Positions 1 to 11,203 of a stretch of 37,777 bases of DNA are shown here, piece by piece. This DNA comes from an uncultured Bacteroidota bacterium (lineage in GTDB: Bacteria; Bacteroidota; Bacteroidia; NS11-12g; UBA955): NCBI GenBank assembly GCA_937867025.1, contig CALMKH010000231.1:1-37777 (forward strand). Reading direction: 5' to 3'. Both the position numbers and the translations under genes were made by a program. The stretch's first letter is position 1, and each line of letters starts with the position of its first letter. Under the pieces are notes generated by a model. That model was not told the origin of the DNA and did no database searches. It saw nothing but the letters and a program-made list of their open reading frames with translations.

Positions 1-72
1 AACAAACTTACTCCGAAAACCTCCAGGAAGGCGTTTGACCAGGTGGCTAAGGATATTGTCAATGCTATCTGA
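1..72 (+). CDS. 3' end of an unidentified gene (partial)
   Basis: The first 23 codons are open and end in TGA at 70-72. They read as a lysine-rich amphipathic tail ending Asp-Ile-Val-Asn-Ala-Ile, which looks like a genuine protein C-terminus. The rest of the gene lies outside the window, so no family can be named. The only support is the open frame and its natural-looking composition. A chance open stretch of this length is possible. Confidence 0.4.
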   Translation, partial: NKLTPKTSRKAFDQVAKDIVNAI

Positions 73-344
73 CCTGGTATCCACATCCTATCTCCAGGAT
101 GTCTTTAGCGACCCGGATGGGAGCGGCAGCTGACGCCATGGATGCGCAGTACATGCATGCACGGGCAGGGTGGCGCGGAGCAAACCACTGTGCGGCATAA
201 CAGGTACAGCAGTGCATGGCGGCACTATAGCGCACAGCCGGCAAGGCGCCCCGCATATGACTTTCATTTAAAAACAGTTTTTGCCTGAACGGCCGGGAAG
301 GAAGTATTACTTACGACAGTGAGTTTTGAGCAAGGTTTTTTCAT
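73..344. other. GC-rich intergenic stretch with nested inverted repeats
   Basis: No convincing gene lies between the partial CDS and the methyltransferase. The stretch around 120-260 is visibly more GC-rich than the flanking DNA and contains nested complementary arms: CTGTGCG at 188-194 with CGCACAG at 231-237, enclosing AGTGC at 211-215 with GCACT at 222-226. A 63-codon reverse-strand frame spans most of it, but it is Cys/Ala/Arg-rich and looks like a by-product of the GC-rich composition. No T-run follows, so it is not an ordinary terminator. Confidence 0.3.
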
Positions 345-352
345 TAGCTTTG
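345..352 (+). promoter_or_regulatory. -7 element of a putative promoter for the methyltransferase
   Basis: TAGCTTTG matches the Bacteroidota -7 consensus TAnnTTTG exactly and lies 17 nt before the ATG at 370. The nearest TTTG upstream (325-328) is only 16 nt away, shorter than the usual 19-21, so the -33 half is weak. The site falls inside the longer GTG-started reading of the gene and is one reason to prefer the ATG at 370. Confidence 0.4.
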
Positions 353-369
353 CCCCGCAATTACACAAA

Positions 370-1023
370 ATGAAAGAGATATACAGAACCCTGGCCGAAC
401 AATTGAAAAAACCTCATGGTGATTTAGCCATGCAGGTGGCGGAAAAACTCAATGAAGTGAATGAAACCATCAACCTGTTAAGCATTGAAGCGCTTGATCC
501 TGCTCCGGGTGACAACATACTGGAGGTGGGAATGGCCAACGGCTTTTTCGTGAAAGAGATATTTAAAAGACAGCCCGACATCCATTATACAGGTTGTGAT
601 TATTCCGTTAAAATGGTATACGAGGCGAACCGTATCAATAAGGAGTTTATCGACGCCGGTAAGGCTGCATGTGTGATGGCGGAGGCTTCAAGCCTGCCGT
701 TTGAAGACAGTACGTTCACCAAGGTCATGTCTGTGGCTACCCTGTATTATTTCGATGACCCTGAACGTGTGCTCAATGAATTCCACAGGGTTTTGAAAGA
801 GAACGGCCTGCTGATCATTTCCATACGGCCTAAAGCGATTATGGAACTTTATGGCACGGCTGAATTTACCGGGAAGATGTTCACCAGGGAAGAGCTCTCG
901 GATTGCCTGGTCGCCAACGGGTTCCATATTATGGCGATAAGCGAGCATAGGGAGCCTGAAATAAAAGTACTGGACGAAAGGTATCCGTCTTCCTGCCTTA
1001 TTGCTGTTGCCAGGAGGAATTAG
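370..1023 (+). CDS. class I SAM-dependent methyltransferase
   Basis: A 217-residue Rossmann-type methyltransferase of the Methyltransf_11/25 kind. The SAM-binding motif I reads ILEVGMANG (about residues 53-61). An acidic motif II follows (GCDYS), then a motif around SSLPFEDSTFTKVMS and a post-motif segment LNEFHRVLKENGLLIIS typical of the family. The substrate cannot be deduced. A GTG at 319 would add 17 residues, but the ATG at 370 is preferred because a -7 element (345-352) lies just before it and the extra residues do not resemble a family N-terminus. It converges on pyrG with only 26 bases between stop codons and no obvious terminator. Confidence 0.85.
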   Translation: MKEIYRTLAEQLKKPHGDLAMQVAEKLNEVNETINLLSIEALDPAPGDNILEVGMANGFFVKEIFKRQPDIHYTGCDYSVKMVYEANRINKEFIDAGKAACVMAEASSLPFEDSTFTKVMSVATLYYFDDPERVLNEFHRVLKENGLLIISIRPKAIMELYGTAEFTGKMFTREELSDCLVANGFHIMAISEHREPEIKVLDERYPSSCLIAVARRN

Positions 1024-1049
1024 ATGACCGCGCCAAGGCCTTCGGGATA

Positions 1050-3534
<2,485 letters not shown>

Positions 3535-3536
3535 GC

Positions 3537-6125
3537 CTAGAATGATACGCTGAGACCTACCTTGACTGCAAATGCGGGAGCTTTGGGATTATTGGGGTTG
3601 TTCAGGTGGGTCAGCCTGTGAACGGCGACGATCTGAAGCACCTTGAAGATGTTCTCCACCCCATATGCCACCTCGATATACGGCTCGCGGTTGATCTGGT
3701 TGTAAATGGGGCTGACCGGACGGCCCTTGGTATCCGTGTGCGGGATGAGGTCGATGTTCTTCTGGCTTAATGTCCCCAGCACCGCCCTGCCTTCAAAGAA
3801 TTCCCTCCATTTCAGTTTTTTCATAAGGGGAATACGGTTGAATATGGCGCCGTTGAAATGATGCTCCATCTTGAAAAACGCGCTCTGATCCGTGATGAAT
3901 TCAAAGAAATTCATAAGGTTGTAAGCCGTCGTGCTGTAAACGAACGATTCATTGCCCCTGTGAACCTCGAGCAGCGGGTATGGGAGCGCCTCGAATATCT
4001 TGGTGCCTGAAAGCGTGAAGTCCGTGCGGCCCCAGTATCCGAAACTCAGGCCTTTTTCAACAGTGGCAGTGATCCTGTTATAATCGAACCTGCTGCCGAA
4101 CACACCCTTGAAGCCCCTGGTGTAATTGATGGATAAGGCGAGCCCTCCGGGTTTGGATTGTTTCACCCTCTCATTGTCATTCTGCAGGTAATACTCCCTG
4201 GGCGCCCAGCGCAGTCCGAATGTGGCGGTGGCATTTGTAAAATCGCTCGATCTCGCCAGTGTGTCACCATAATACTGCCGTTCCTTGTATGCGAAATTAA
4301 AACCATTCACCGGTTGGAAATTATATTCTTTATGCAGGACAATGAGCTTGGCATTCCATCCCTTCACAAACTCGCTGTTGATCCAGGCCTTTGTCTCCTT
4401 GGCGCGGTTCAGCTGATTTGCGGCGTATACAGAAACGGCCGTGAACAGGTTGCTCGAGCCGTAATAATCATCTGTAACACCGATCTGCTCTACATCTTTT
4501 TTATAGGATGCGCCGACAATGGTCCACTTCCTCCTGCTGACAATCTGTTCGAGCTGACCCTTGTATTTCCACTGCTGGTCAAGGAATCCGTAAGCGCCGT
4601 AACCGCTGATGATATATTTTTTGCTGAATGCAAAATTCGTTTTGGCTCCCAGTCTTACCCTGTGTCCTTCCAGTACATTGTACCCATATAACAGGGCATA
4701 GGGTCCAAAGTCTATTTTTCCGATGGTTTTATACCCATTGAACAGGATATTGATAACTTCCACATAGTTCTTTATGACCTTTACGTTAGTGAGCGTGTCA
4801 ATTTTGGCCAGGGCGCGTTTTTCGTCGGGAGTAAGTTCCTCGTGCCGCATGGTATCCCAGAACTCTTCCGATTTCATGGTGGCATCCTCATTCATTTTGA
4901 TGGGGTAATCAAAGAACTTGGTCGAACGGTCCTTGTTGACCACAACTTTCTCGTATGAATTATTGAAAAGCGCTATCATGCCTGCCGATTTTTTGGAAAT
5001 ATCCGCAATGTCTATCAGTATCCGCGATTTAACAGGGATGTATGCCCCGGCGCTGGTCGGTTCAAGCTCCTGTGTGATCTTGAGCTTTTCCACGAAATTC
5101 AGGTTGGCTTTATTGGTGATGCTGAGCGTGAGCTTAACAAGGGCAAATGAAGAGTCTTCTATCCATACATAACCGGTAAACACAAGATCAAGGGGGTTTT
5201 TCGGACTTACTTCGATCTGGTGTATCTTGCGTGTAGTGCCCGGAAGCGCTTTGGAACTGATGAGTTTAAAGTTATAATATGTGAGAGATGATTTGCTGAT
5301 CGGCGAAATAAAATTCTTCTGCAGGATAGGCAGTATATTATCGTTGAAATTATATTGCTGGAAGGTGGAGCCGAGCAATTGCGACAGGAATGTGCCGTCT
5401 TCCACGCCAACGCCCTTGACCCTTGATGCAATGATCACCTCCTTGTTCTGCCTGGGATTCTTGTTGTAGTAGAAATTGCTGAGGTTCTCTGAAATGAATA
5501 TCGGCAATACCTGTTTGCCTTTCTCCTCGCTCAGGTAGGAAAGCGTGTCAAAGATACCCTCAACGCTTTTCAGGAATTTTTTATTCTTCAGTTCATCCGA
5601 AACATTATTGACCGCTATCTGTATTTTGGTGAAACTCTCACATTCGAACGAATTCAGCTTGTCCATATTGTAAAGGTTCTTGCGATCCTGGGCCTTTTCA
5701 ATGATTTTTTCCCCGCGCTTTATATAATTGACCGTCCTGTAGGAGGTAAAGGTCACTACCTCTTCCATGACCATTATGACATTGATCTCGCTTGTATCGC
5801 CGGGTTTGATCCTGAATTTCTGGGTGATATACCCTATGTACGATATGACAACTGTGTCAGCCGGACCTACCCGTGTGACGGAATAGAACCCCTGGAAGTT
5901 GGACGTGACCACATCCTCATCCCCTGCAAAATAAATATTGGCTCCCGTAATGGGCTCCCCGGTTTTCTGATCGGTGATTTTACCTTTTACCATCGTTATT
6001 GCCGGGGTGATGACCGGCGTGTCGCGGGAAACACGGGTCGTATCCTGGGCATGCAAACATGAAAACAAGAAAAAAAAACAGAGGACTGGTACAAAACGCA
6101 TCGATTGCAAATTTAACAGTTTCAC
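3537..6125 (-). CDS. DUF5686 outer-membrane protein with carboxypeptidase-like regulatory domain
   Basis: An 862-residue exported protein. A signal peptide ends near LHAQ. A CarboxypepD_reg-like beta-sandwich occupies about residues 47-115 (VKGKITDQKTGEPITGANIY...), and the rest matches the DUF5686 pattern seen in many Bacteroidota, with a barrel-like C-terminus ending VGLSVSF. The final aromatic residue is typical of outer-membrane barrels. The function of the family is not established. An internal ATG at codon 9 (6101) would give a more standard signal peptide, so either start is possible. It is directly followed by kdsB, 2 bp away, suggesting an envelope role. Confidence 0.85.
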   Translation of the reverse strand: MKLLNLQSMRFVPVLCFFFLFSCLHAQDTTRVSRDTPVITPAITMVKGKITDQKTGEPITGANIYFAGDEDVVTSNFQGFYSVTRVGPADTVVISYIGYITQKFRIKPGDTSEINVIMVMEEVVTFTSYRTVNYIKRGEKIIEKAQDRKNLYNMDKLNSFECESFTKIQIAVNNVSDELKNKKFLKSVEGIFDTLSYLSEEKGKQVLPIFISENLSNFYYNKNPRQNKEVIIASRVKGVGVEDGTFLSQLLGSTFQQYNFNDNILPILQKNFISPISKSSLTYYNFKLISSKALPGTTRKIHQIEVSPKNPLDLVFTGYVWIEDSSFALVKLTLSITNKANLNFVEKLKITQELEPTSAGAYIPVKSRILIDIADISKKSAGMIALFNNSYEKVVVNKDRSTKFFDYPIKMNEDATMKSEEFWDTMRHEELTPDEKRALAKIDTLTNVKVIKNYVEVINILFNGYKTIGKIDFGPYALLYGYNVLEGHRVRLGAKTNFAFSKKYIISGYGAYGFLDQQWKYKGQLEQIVSRRKWTIVGASYKKDVEQIGVTDDYYGSSNLFTAVSVYAANQLNRAKETKAWINSEFVKGWNAKLIVLHKEYNFQPVNGFNFAYKERQYYGDTLARSSDFTNATATFGLRWAPREYYLQNDNERVKQSKPGGLALSINYTRGFKGVFGSRFDYNRITATVEKGLSFGYWGRTDFTLSGTKIFEALPYPLLEVHRGNESFVYSTTAYNLMNFFEFITDQSAFFKMEHHFNGAIFNRIPLMKKLKWREFFEGRAVLGTLSQKNIDLIPHTDTKGRPVSPIYNQINREPYIEVAYGVENIFKVLQIVAVHRLTHLNNPNNPKAPAFAVKVGLSVSF

Positions 6126-6334
6126 TCAAGGTTTTTTATCCGTGTTTTGTGCTATTTGTACACGCATTTCCCGGCTAATTGTTAATAGTTCACCTTTCTG
6201 TCTTGTCATCCGTACGAATTTCCCGATCAGGTTAAAACACCTGTTGGTCAGCCGGATAGGTCTTCAGGAATGCCCTTGAATATGCGCAGGCTTTTTATGC
6301 GGTCTTAAAAATGGCAATAATTAAGTAAACTTGC

Positions 6335-8362
6335 ATGATGAAAAACAGATTATTGCTACTTTTCATATATTCCGGCATCATTTCAGGCGCCGGCCTGAAA
6401 TCGCAATGCATGCTGGCGCCGGTCGATCTTGAGAGGCTTTGTGATGCCTCTGAATATGTTATTGAAGGTAAGCTCACATTTTCGAAAACCTTTGTTAATT
6501 CCTTCAACAACAATGTCTATACGTTATACACCCTGCAGGCAGCCTCGGTTTACAAAGGCTTGCCGCCAGACACAGTGTGTATCATATCCCTTGGCGGAAG
6601 TCATGGTTTGCAAGTCACCAAAGCCAGTCCTTCAGACGAACTGAGGAATGGTTACGGTTTCTTTTTTCTGAAACGCAGCAGGTATCTGCAAGCGGATATT
6701 CCCCTTGAACGGCAGTTTGAACTGTCAGCCGCGGGACAGGGCCGCATCTGGTATGAGAACGGCCGGCTCAGCGATGCCTTTGGGCGTTACGAAGATCCTG
6801 AAGGATTTAAAAGCATGCTGGTCCTTCACACCGGGTTACCGGTCAGGCTGAATGAATTCAGCACCGGTTCCAAACGGGGTGCAAAACGGGCTACCCCCAC
6901 CATTACATCGTTCACGCCCACCACGCGAACTGCCGGCACTGATTCCATCATTACCATCAGCGGCACCAACTTCAATTCGCCCCAGGGCTCGGGTTTTGTG
7001 GCATTCAGGGATGCAGATGCAGGAGGGGCTTCGTTTATATCGCCCCTGCAGAGTGATTATATCTCCTGGAGCAATACACAGATCGTTGTAAAGGTGCCCA
7101 CCGGTGCGGGTACGGGAACAATAGGGGTGGCGAACAGCGACCCTGCTTCCGTCCTGTCCTCCACAAGCCTGACAGTCCCGTACAACCTCATCAACGCCAC
7201 TTTTAACAATGTGCATTTCCCGACAAGGTTACAAGGCCTTAACACCGGCGCCAAAATGGTTTTCACGTTCAATACGCGTTTTTACGACTCCACGGAAGCC
7301 AAAGAGGATTTTATCACTTCCATGGACAACTGGCGCTGTAAGTCATTCATCAACTGGGATACGGCTGCATCGGTTACAAGTGCCAGCACCGCTGCAAACA
7401 ACGGAACACACCTGGTGACCTGGGATTTTAACGATACGCTGTCATTGGGGGTCCTTGGGGTGGCCATATCCAACTTCAGCGGATGCATCTCGGGTGGCGA
7501 CACATTCTTTTATGTGTCAGACCTCGATGTCCTGTTTAACGACCTGCCTTATACGGGATATACATGGGAGTACGGCGCAGGCGTTCCAGGCACATCGCAG
7601 TTCGATTTCGAATCTGTTGCAACCCATGAGCTCGGGCACGGTCACCAGCTGGGGCACGTGATCGACGCGAGCAAGGTCATGCATTATTCCATCGGGCCTA
7701 ATGAAAGGAAAGCCACTATCAGCACCCAGGATTCATTCGGAGCTAAGAATGTCATGGCAAAGAACGTGGTGAGTGTGTGCGGCCAGACAGCGATGACGCC
7801 GCTTAACTCCACAAACTGCTCGCTCGTGGCGCTTCCGGTCGACTGGGTTGATCTGGAAGGAAGGAATCTTTCCCGGCATATTTTGCTCACATGGAAGGTG
7901 TATCATGAATATGGGGTTGAACACTACAGGGTAGCGCGCAGTGAGGACGGCATCAGCTTCAGCGAGATCGGCCGCGTGCCTTCATCCGGTGAAAACGGAT
8001 CAAACCAGGTGTTGACGTATGAGTTCTCCGACAGGGATCTCCAGGCGCTAAGCAACGGAGCGTATTACCGGATACACAGCATCGATCATGACGGGGGCGA
8101 ACAGGTGAGCGCCACCATATACGTGGACGAGGCCGGCAGGATGTATTTCTACGTCAGCAGGGAAGGGCATGACATCATCATTTCCTCTTCGCTTGAAGCG
8201 GGCCGGCATGATATGCACATACTGAATTCCATAGGACAGGAACTGCCATATACGGTCAACGGAAATAAGATAAGGCTGCATGGGGCGGTTGAAGGGGTTT
8301 ATTATATCGTGTATTATGCGGCCGGCAAAACCTTTACGCAGAAGATTGTTGTGTTTGAGTAG
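6335..8362 (+). CDS. secreted matrixin-like zinc metalloprotease with IPT/TIG domain and T9SS-type C-terminus
   Basis: A 675-residue exported protein with an N-terminal signal peptide. An N-terminal region ends near residue 180, and an IPT/TIG-like Ig fold spans about residues 187-280 (TPTITSFTP...ISGTNF). The catalytic segment has the zinc-binding motif H431-E432-L-G-H435 and third ligand H441, followed by a Met-turn around M449 (VMHYS). The usual glycine of HExxHxxGxxH is Gln438 here. The C-terminus (last ~80 residues, ending QKIVVFE) resembles a T9SS sorting domain, so the enzyme is probably exported across the outer membrane. Two ATGs are adjacent (6335, 6338) and either may be used. A -7-like TAAACTTG ends 1 nt before the first. 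Confidence 0.85.
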   Translation: MMKNRLLLLFIYSGIISGAGLKSQCMLAPVDLERLCDASEYVIEGKLTFSKTFVNSFNNNVYTLYTLQAASVYKGLPPDTVCIISLGGSHGLQVTKASPSDELRNGYGFFFLKRSRYLQADIPLERQFELSAAGQGRIWYENGRLSDAFGRYEDPEGFKSMLVLHTGLPVRLNEFSTGSKRGAKRATPTITSFTPTTRTAGTDSIITISGTNFNSPQGSGFVAFRDADAGGASFISPLQSDYISWSNTQIVVKVPTGAGTGTIGVANSDPASVLSSTSLTVPYNLINATFNNVHFPTRLQGLNTGAKMVFTFNTRFYDSTEAKEDFITSMDNWRCKSFINWDTAASVTSASTAANNGTHLVTWDFNDTLSLGVLGVAISNFSGCISGGDTFFYVSDLDVLFNDLPYTGYTWEYGAGVPGTSQFDFESVATHELGHGHQLGHVIDASKVMHYSIGPNERKATISTQDSFGAKNVMAKNVVSVCGQTAMTPLNSTNCSLVALPVDWVDLEGRNLSRHILLTWKVYHEYGVEHYRVARSEDGISFSEIGRVPSSGENGSNQVLTYEFSDRDLQALSNGAYYRIHSIDHDGGEQVSATIYVDEAGRMYFYVSREGHDIIISSSLEAGRHDMHILNSIGQELPYTVNGNKIRLHGAVEGVYYIVYYAAGKTFTQKIVVFE

Positions 8363-8413
8363 CTGTGAAAGATGCTGATGAAATTTAGCATTATCATATC
8401 AGGTCCTCCAATT

Positions 8414-10696
8414 TCAGCGGCTTTTCTTTAGTGCTTCTTTCCGTGCAAGGTTGCGGAATGCCCCCAGGTAGGTGTCAAGGGATGTTACGAGTTTGTCTAC
8501 ATCCGTGTCCCGGGCTCCCGGATACAGCTGCATGACCTGTTCCCTGGTCCTTTCCAGGGTCTTTTTCGCTTCCTCGTTGCGTCCCATGGAATACAGGTCG
8601 GCCATCACTTTCAATCCCTGGTTGATGACGGCTATGCAATACAGTTTTTTTGCCTCCGCGTCAATGATAAGTTCCGGCATGCCGGTGTAATCTTCCCATT
8701 CAGGATACACTTTCTGTTCTTCCTGAACTGTTTTCCCTGTTTCCGCATCCACATGGCTCATCCTGATGATGACTGGCTCTTTTTCGATCGACTTGTCAGG
8801 TTTTACCAGGTCGAATTTGGCCAGGGCCACATGATTGGATCCCGAGTACAGGTTATTCAGCCGGTATTTTGGCCATTGCGATCCTGATGTTACAGGCTGC
8901 GGACCGTAGATATGTTTAAAAACGATTCTTTTGTTATACTCGATCTCCAGGGTCACATCTGTTGCAAGCGGCTTGAGGAGGGACATAAGCTTGCTGCTGA
9001 AAAGGGCATTGAAATCATCCGCTTCACCGACAAAATGCATCATGCCCCTGCCATTGCTGGCAAGCTGTTTCAGAAGGGCGTAATTATAATCAGCCCCTAC
9101 GCCGATGGTGGTACATACGATTTTGGAATTATAGGGTTTCTGTGCATCTGCCAGCACGGCCACTTCATTTTCATCATACCCGTCGGTAAGCAGGATGACA
9201 CTGTTGTTGCCCTTGGGTATATGATTCCGCAGAACAAATTCGTACCCCTGTTTCAGCGCCTCCAGCATATTGGTTCCGCCGCCTGCGTTCAGCCCGTTTA
9301 TCAATGCGGTAATTTTAGCTTTATCGTTTCCAACCTTCTGTGGGGCAAGAACGATATGCATGGCACTCTCGAATGTCACGATCGACATGGTGGCATCCGG
9401 CTGCAGTTTGCTTATTAGTCCCGCCAGGGCTGTCTTCAGCCTTTCAAGCCTGTAGTAACCCGCCATTGAACCGCTCACATCCAGTACAAAGCATATGTTC
9501 AGGGGAACGGCCTTTTCCGTGCCTTGGGCCGTATAGCCCACCTCCAGTATGGCCTCACGTGATTCCTCGTTCAGTTTGCCCAGGAACCGGGTCACCATAT
9601 TTACTTTCTTCGGCGCCACGGGTTTGGGATATTGTTTTTTCAGGAAATTCTCGAAATCAATAAGGAAAAGCCCGTTGGAATCCGGGATGAACAGCTCCGG
9701 GTGTTCAAGTTTCGGGTCGGGCCTGTATGCCAGGTGCATGCTGCCGGTAGCCTGCCCGAATGAGCGTGTGAGGTCTATCACATCCACATCATGCTGGAAG
9801 TCGAAATGCACCATGTACATTTTTCCGAATGGCAGCAGCGTGCCAGCTTCGCCTTTGTCATCCGTTTTGAATTTGTACACGCGTGTGCCGTTAATTTCCT
9901 TAAGGTAAATATGTTCATACTGGCAGGGCTTTCCATACCGGCTGACCTTCAGTGTATAAAAGGCCCGGCACGAGGCCGCAGCGGTTTTGCCCTTCAGGTC
10001 CTGGGTCACGGTATCCCCGTTCACGGTTTCAACAATGTCGAGTTTGTCGTACTCCTGCCTGCTTTCGAACACTATCCCGTCACGTTTTGGAAGGTCGGCC
10101 GTACCGGTGTTGAGGCACGACTCAATGTCAATGTCGAATGAGGAATAGGATGGAACCACGAATCTGGCGGTGCCCCCGGCATCCGTTATGGCCTGGTAAT
10201 AGGTTCTGTCTTTTGTGTTCAGCAGGTATACTGCCACATTCGGCTGAACGATGCCATGCCTGCTTTTGACATGTATTTCCACAGTGCTGAACCCCGGCTG
10301 CTTAGGCGGTCTTGATGCGTGGGACTGCCTGATGGGGGTGAGCTTGCTCCTGTCGTACGTCTGGAGGGCAAGCCGTTTCTGCGTTTCCGGGTCATACGTT
10401 TCAGTTACGCTTTGTATCGACCTGCCGGATTGGGGCACTTTGATCGTGCGTCCGGTTTTGAAGCCGTTGATGAACAGTTGCCATTCTTCTCCCGTGTTCA
10501 GGTGCATTTTGGCTATTCCGCCTGCATCGGTTATGGCACTGAGGGTTTGATCAATGACCGGTTCATAAAGTTTTATCAGAGCAGCCGGCATGGGGCTTCC
10601 CTGGTTGCTAAGCACCCGTATGCTGAGATCGAGGTCTCCCTGCGCCATGGCACGGATGCAAAGAGTCCATAGGACAGTGGAAATAGTGTACTTCAT
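8414..10696 (-). CDS. exported VWA-domain protein with Ig-like regulatory segments
   Basis: A 760-residue protein with a signal peptide ending near RAMAQ. The N-terminal half has successive beta-sandwich segments of the carboxypeptidase-regulatory/Cna-B kind, with recurring 'ITDAGGxA' phrases (about residues 50 and 180) and a 'TDDKGEAGTLLPFG' relative further on. A von Willebrand factor A domain begins near residue 397 and has a complete metal-ion-dependent adhesion site: D406-V-S408-G-S410, the downstream GGGTNM threonine and the LLTDGYD aspartate. The C-terminal region is helical. The ATG at 10696 is preferred over one 33 bases upstream because it directly begins the signal peptide. Probable role is divalent-ion-dependent protein binding at the cell surface or in the periplasm, with unknown ligand. 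Confidence 0.85.
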   Translation of the reverse strand: MKYTISTVLWTLCIRAMAQGDLDLSIRVLSNQGSPMPAALIKLYEPVIDQTLSAITDAGGIAKMHLNTGEEWQLFINGFKTGRTIKVPQSGRSIQSVTETYDPETQKRLALQTYDRSKLTPIRQSHASRPPKQPGFSTVEIHVKSRHGIVQPNVAVYLLNTKDRTYYQAITDAGGTARFVVPSYSSFDIDIESCLNTGTADLPKRDGIVFESRQEYDKLDIVETVNGDTVTQDLKGKTAAASCRAFYTLKVSRYGKPCQYEHIYLKEINGTRVYKFKTDDKGEAGTLLPFGKMYMVHFDFQHDVDVIDLTRSFGQATGSMHLAYRPDPKLEHPELFIPDSNGLFLIDFENFLKKQYPKPVAPKKVNMVTRFLGKLNEESREAILEVGYTAQGTEKAVPLNICFVLDVSGSMAGYYRLERLKTALAGLISKLQPDATMSIVTFESAMHIVLAPQKVGNDKAKITALINGLNAGGGTNMLEALKQGYEFVLRNHIPKGNNSVILLTDGYDENEVAVLADAQKPYNSKIVCTTIGVGADYNYALLKQLASNGRGMMHFVGEADDFNALFSSKLMSLLKPLATDVTLEIEYNKRIVFKHIYGPQPVTSGSQWPKYRLNNLYSGSNHVALAKFDLVKPDKSIEKEPVIIRMSHVDAETGKTVQEEQKVYPEWEDYTGMPELIIDAEAKKLYCIAVINQGLKVMADLYSMGRNEEAKKTLERTREQVMQLYPGARDTDVDKLVTSLDTYLGAFRNLARKEALKKSR

Positions 10697-10729
10697 AAGA
10701 TTTACGTGTTGTAAGGTGAATAACTGCAT

Positions 10730-11203
10730 TCAAATCAATTTATTGTTAATGCACTTATTGTGGAGTAAGTAAATTTTTTCCCGCAAATTACTGCATATGC
10801 GTTAGTGGAAGGGAAGGAGTTGGAATGTCTGTTCCAGTAAGCTTTTGATGCAATAAACAGGACTCGTTACCCGGCACCTACCATAATAACTCAAAAAGTA
10901 ACAATAAGATGTTTTGAGATTCCTTGTCTGAGATTGCAGTTTATACAGATCACTTACTCCTTTCAGTCGTGAGAACGCTCCGCTTAGTTCGCATTGCAGA
11001 GCCATTGCTCAGGATGACGGCCGTTGATTTTTTAATTGGATGATTTTAGATGTTGGACAAACCTTAAAAATAATCGTCATGGCGAGGCCACAGACTTTGT
11101 CATTAACACAGCATGAGCCGCGGCCATCTGTATGTACTTCAGGTAATGAGCGAAGCGGGAAAAATCCTAAACGCCTTACGAAGACCCATTGCTCCCTCTT
11201 ACA
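10730..11203. repeat. non-coding gap with degenerate repeat-like segments
   Basis: No credible gene is present. Two segments, about 10920-11030 and 11075-11190, resemble the degenerate non-coding 'GTCAT-GCGAGG ... GAAGC' dispersed repeats found in many bacterial genomes. One carries GCATTGC...CAGGATGACGG and the other GTCATGGCGAGG...AGCGAAGCGGG, in roughly opposite orientation. A 67-codon reverse frame over the left segment has no protein-like features. The identification is from resemblance only and needs comparison with the rest of the genome. Confidence 0.3.

Noticed and set aside
65-256. A 63-codon minus-strand frame with an ILEIGCG-like end resembling a methyltransferase motif
   Set aside because: The resemblance is short and at the wrong end of the peptide; the stretch is Cys/Ala/Arg-rich and GC-driven.
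8912-9418. A 168-codon plus-strand frame opposite the VWA gene
   Set aside because: Antisense to the VWA domain with its complete MIDAS site; no recognisable protein pattern.
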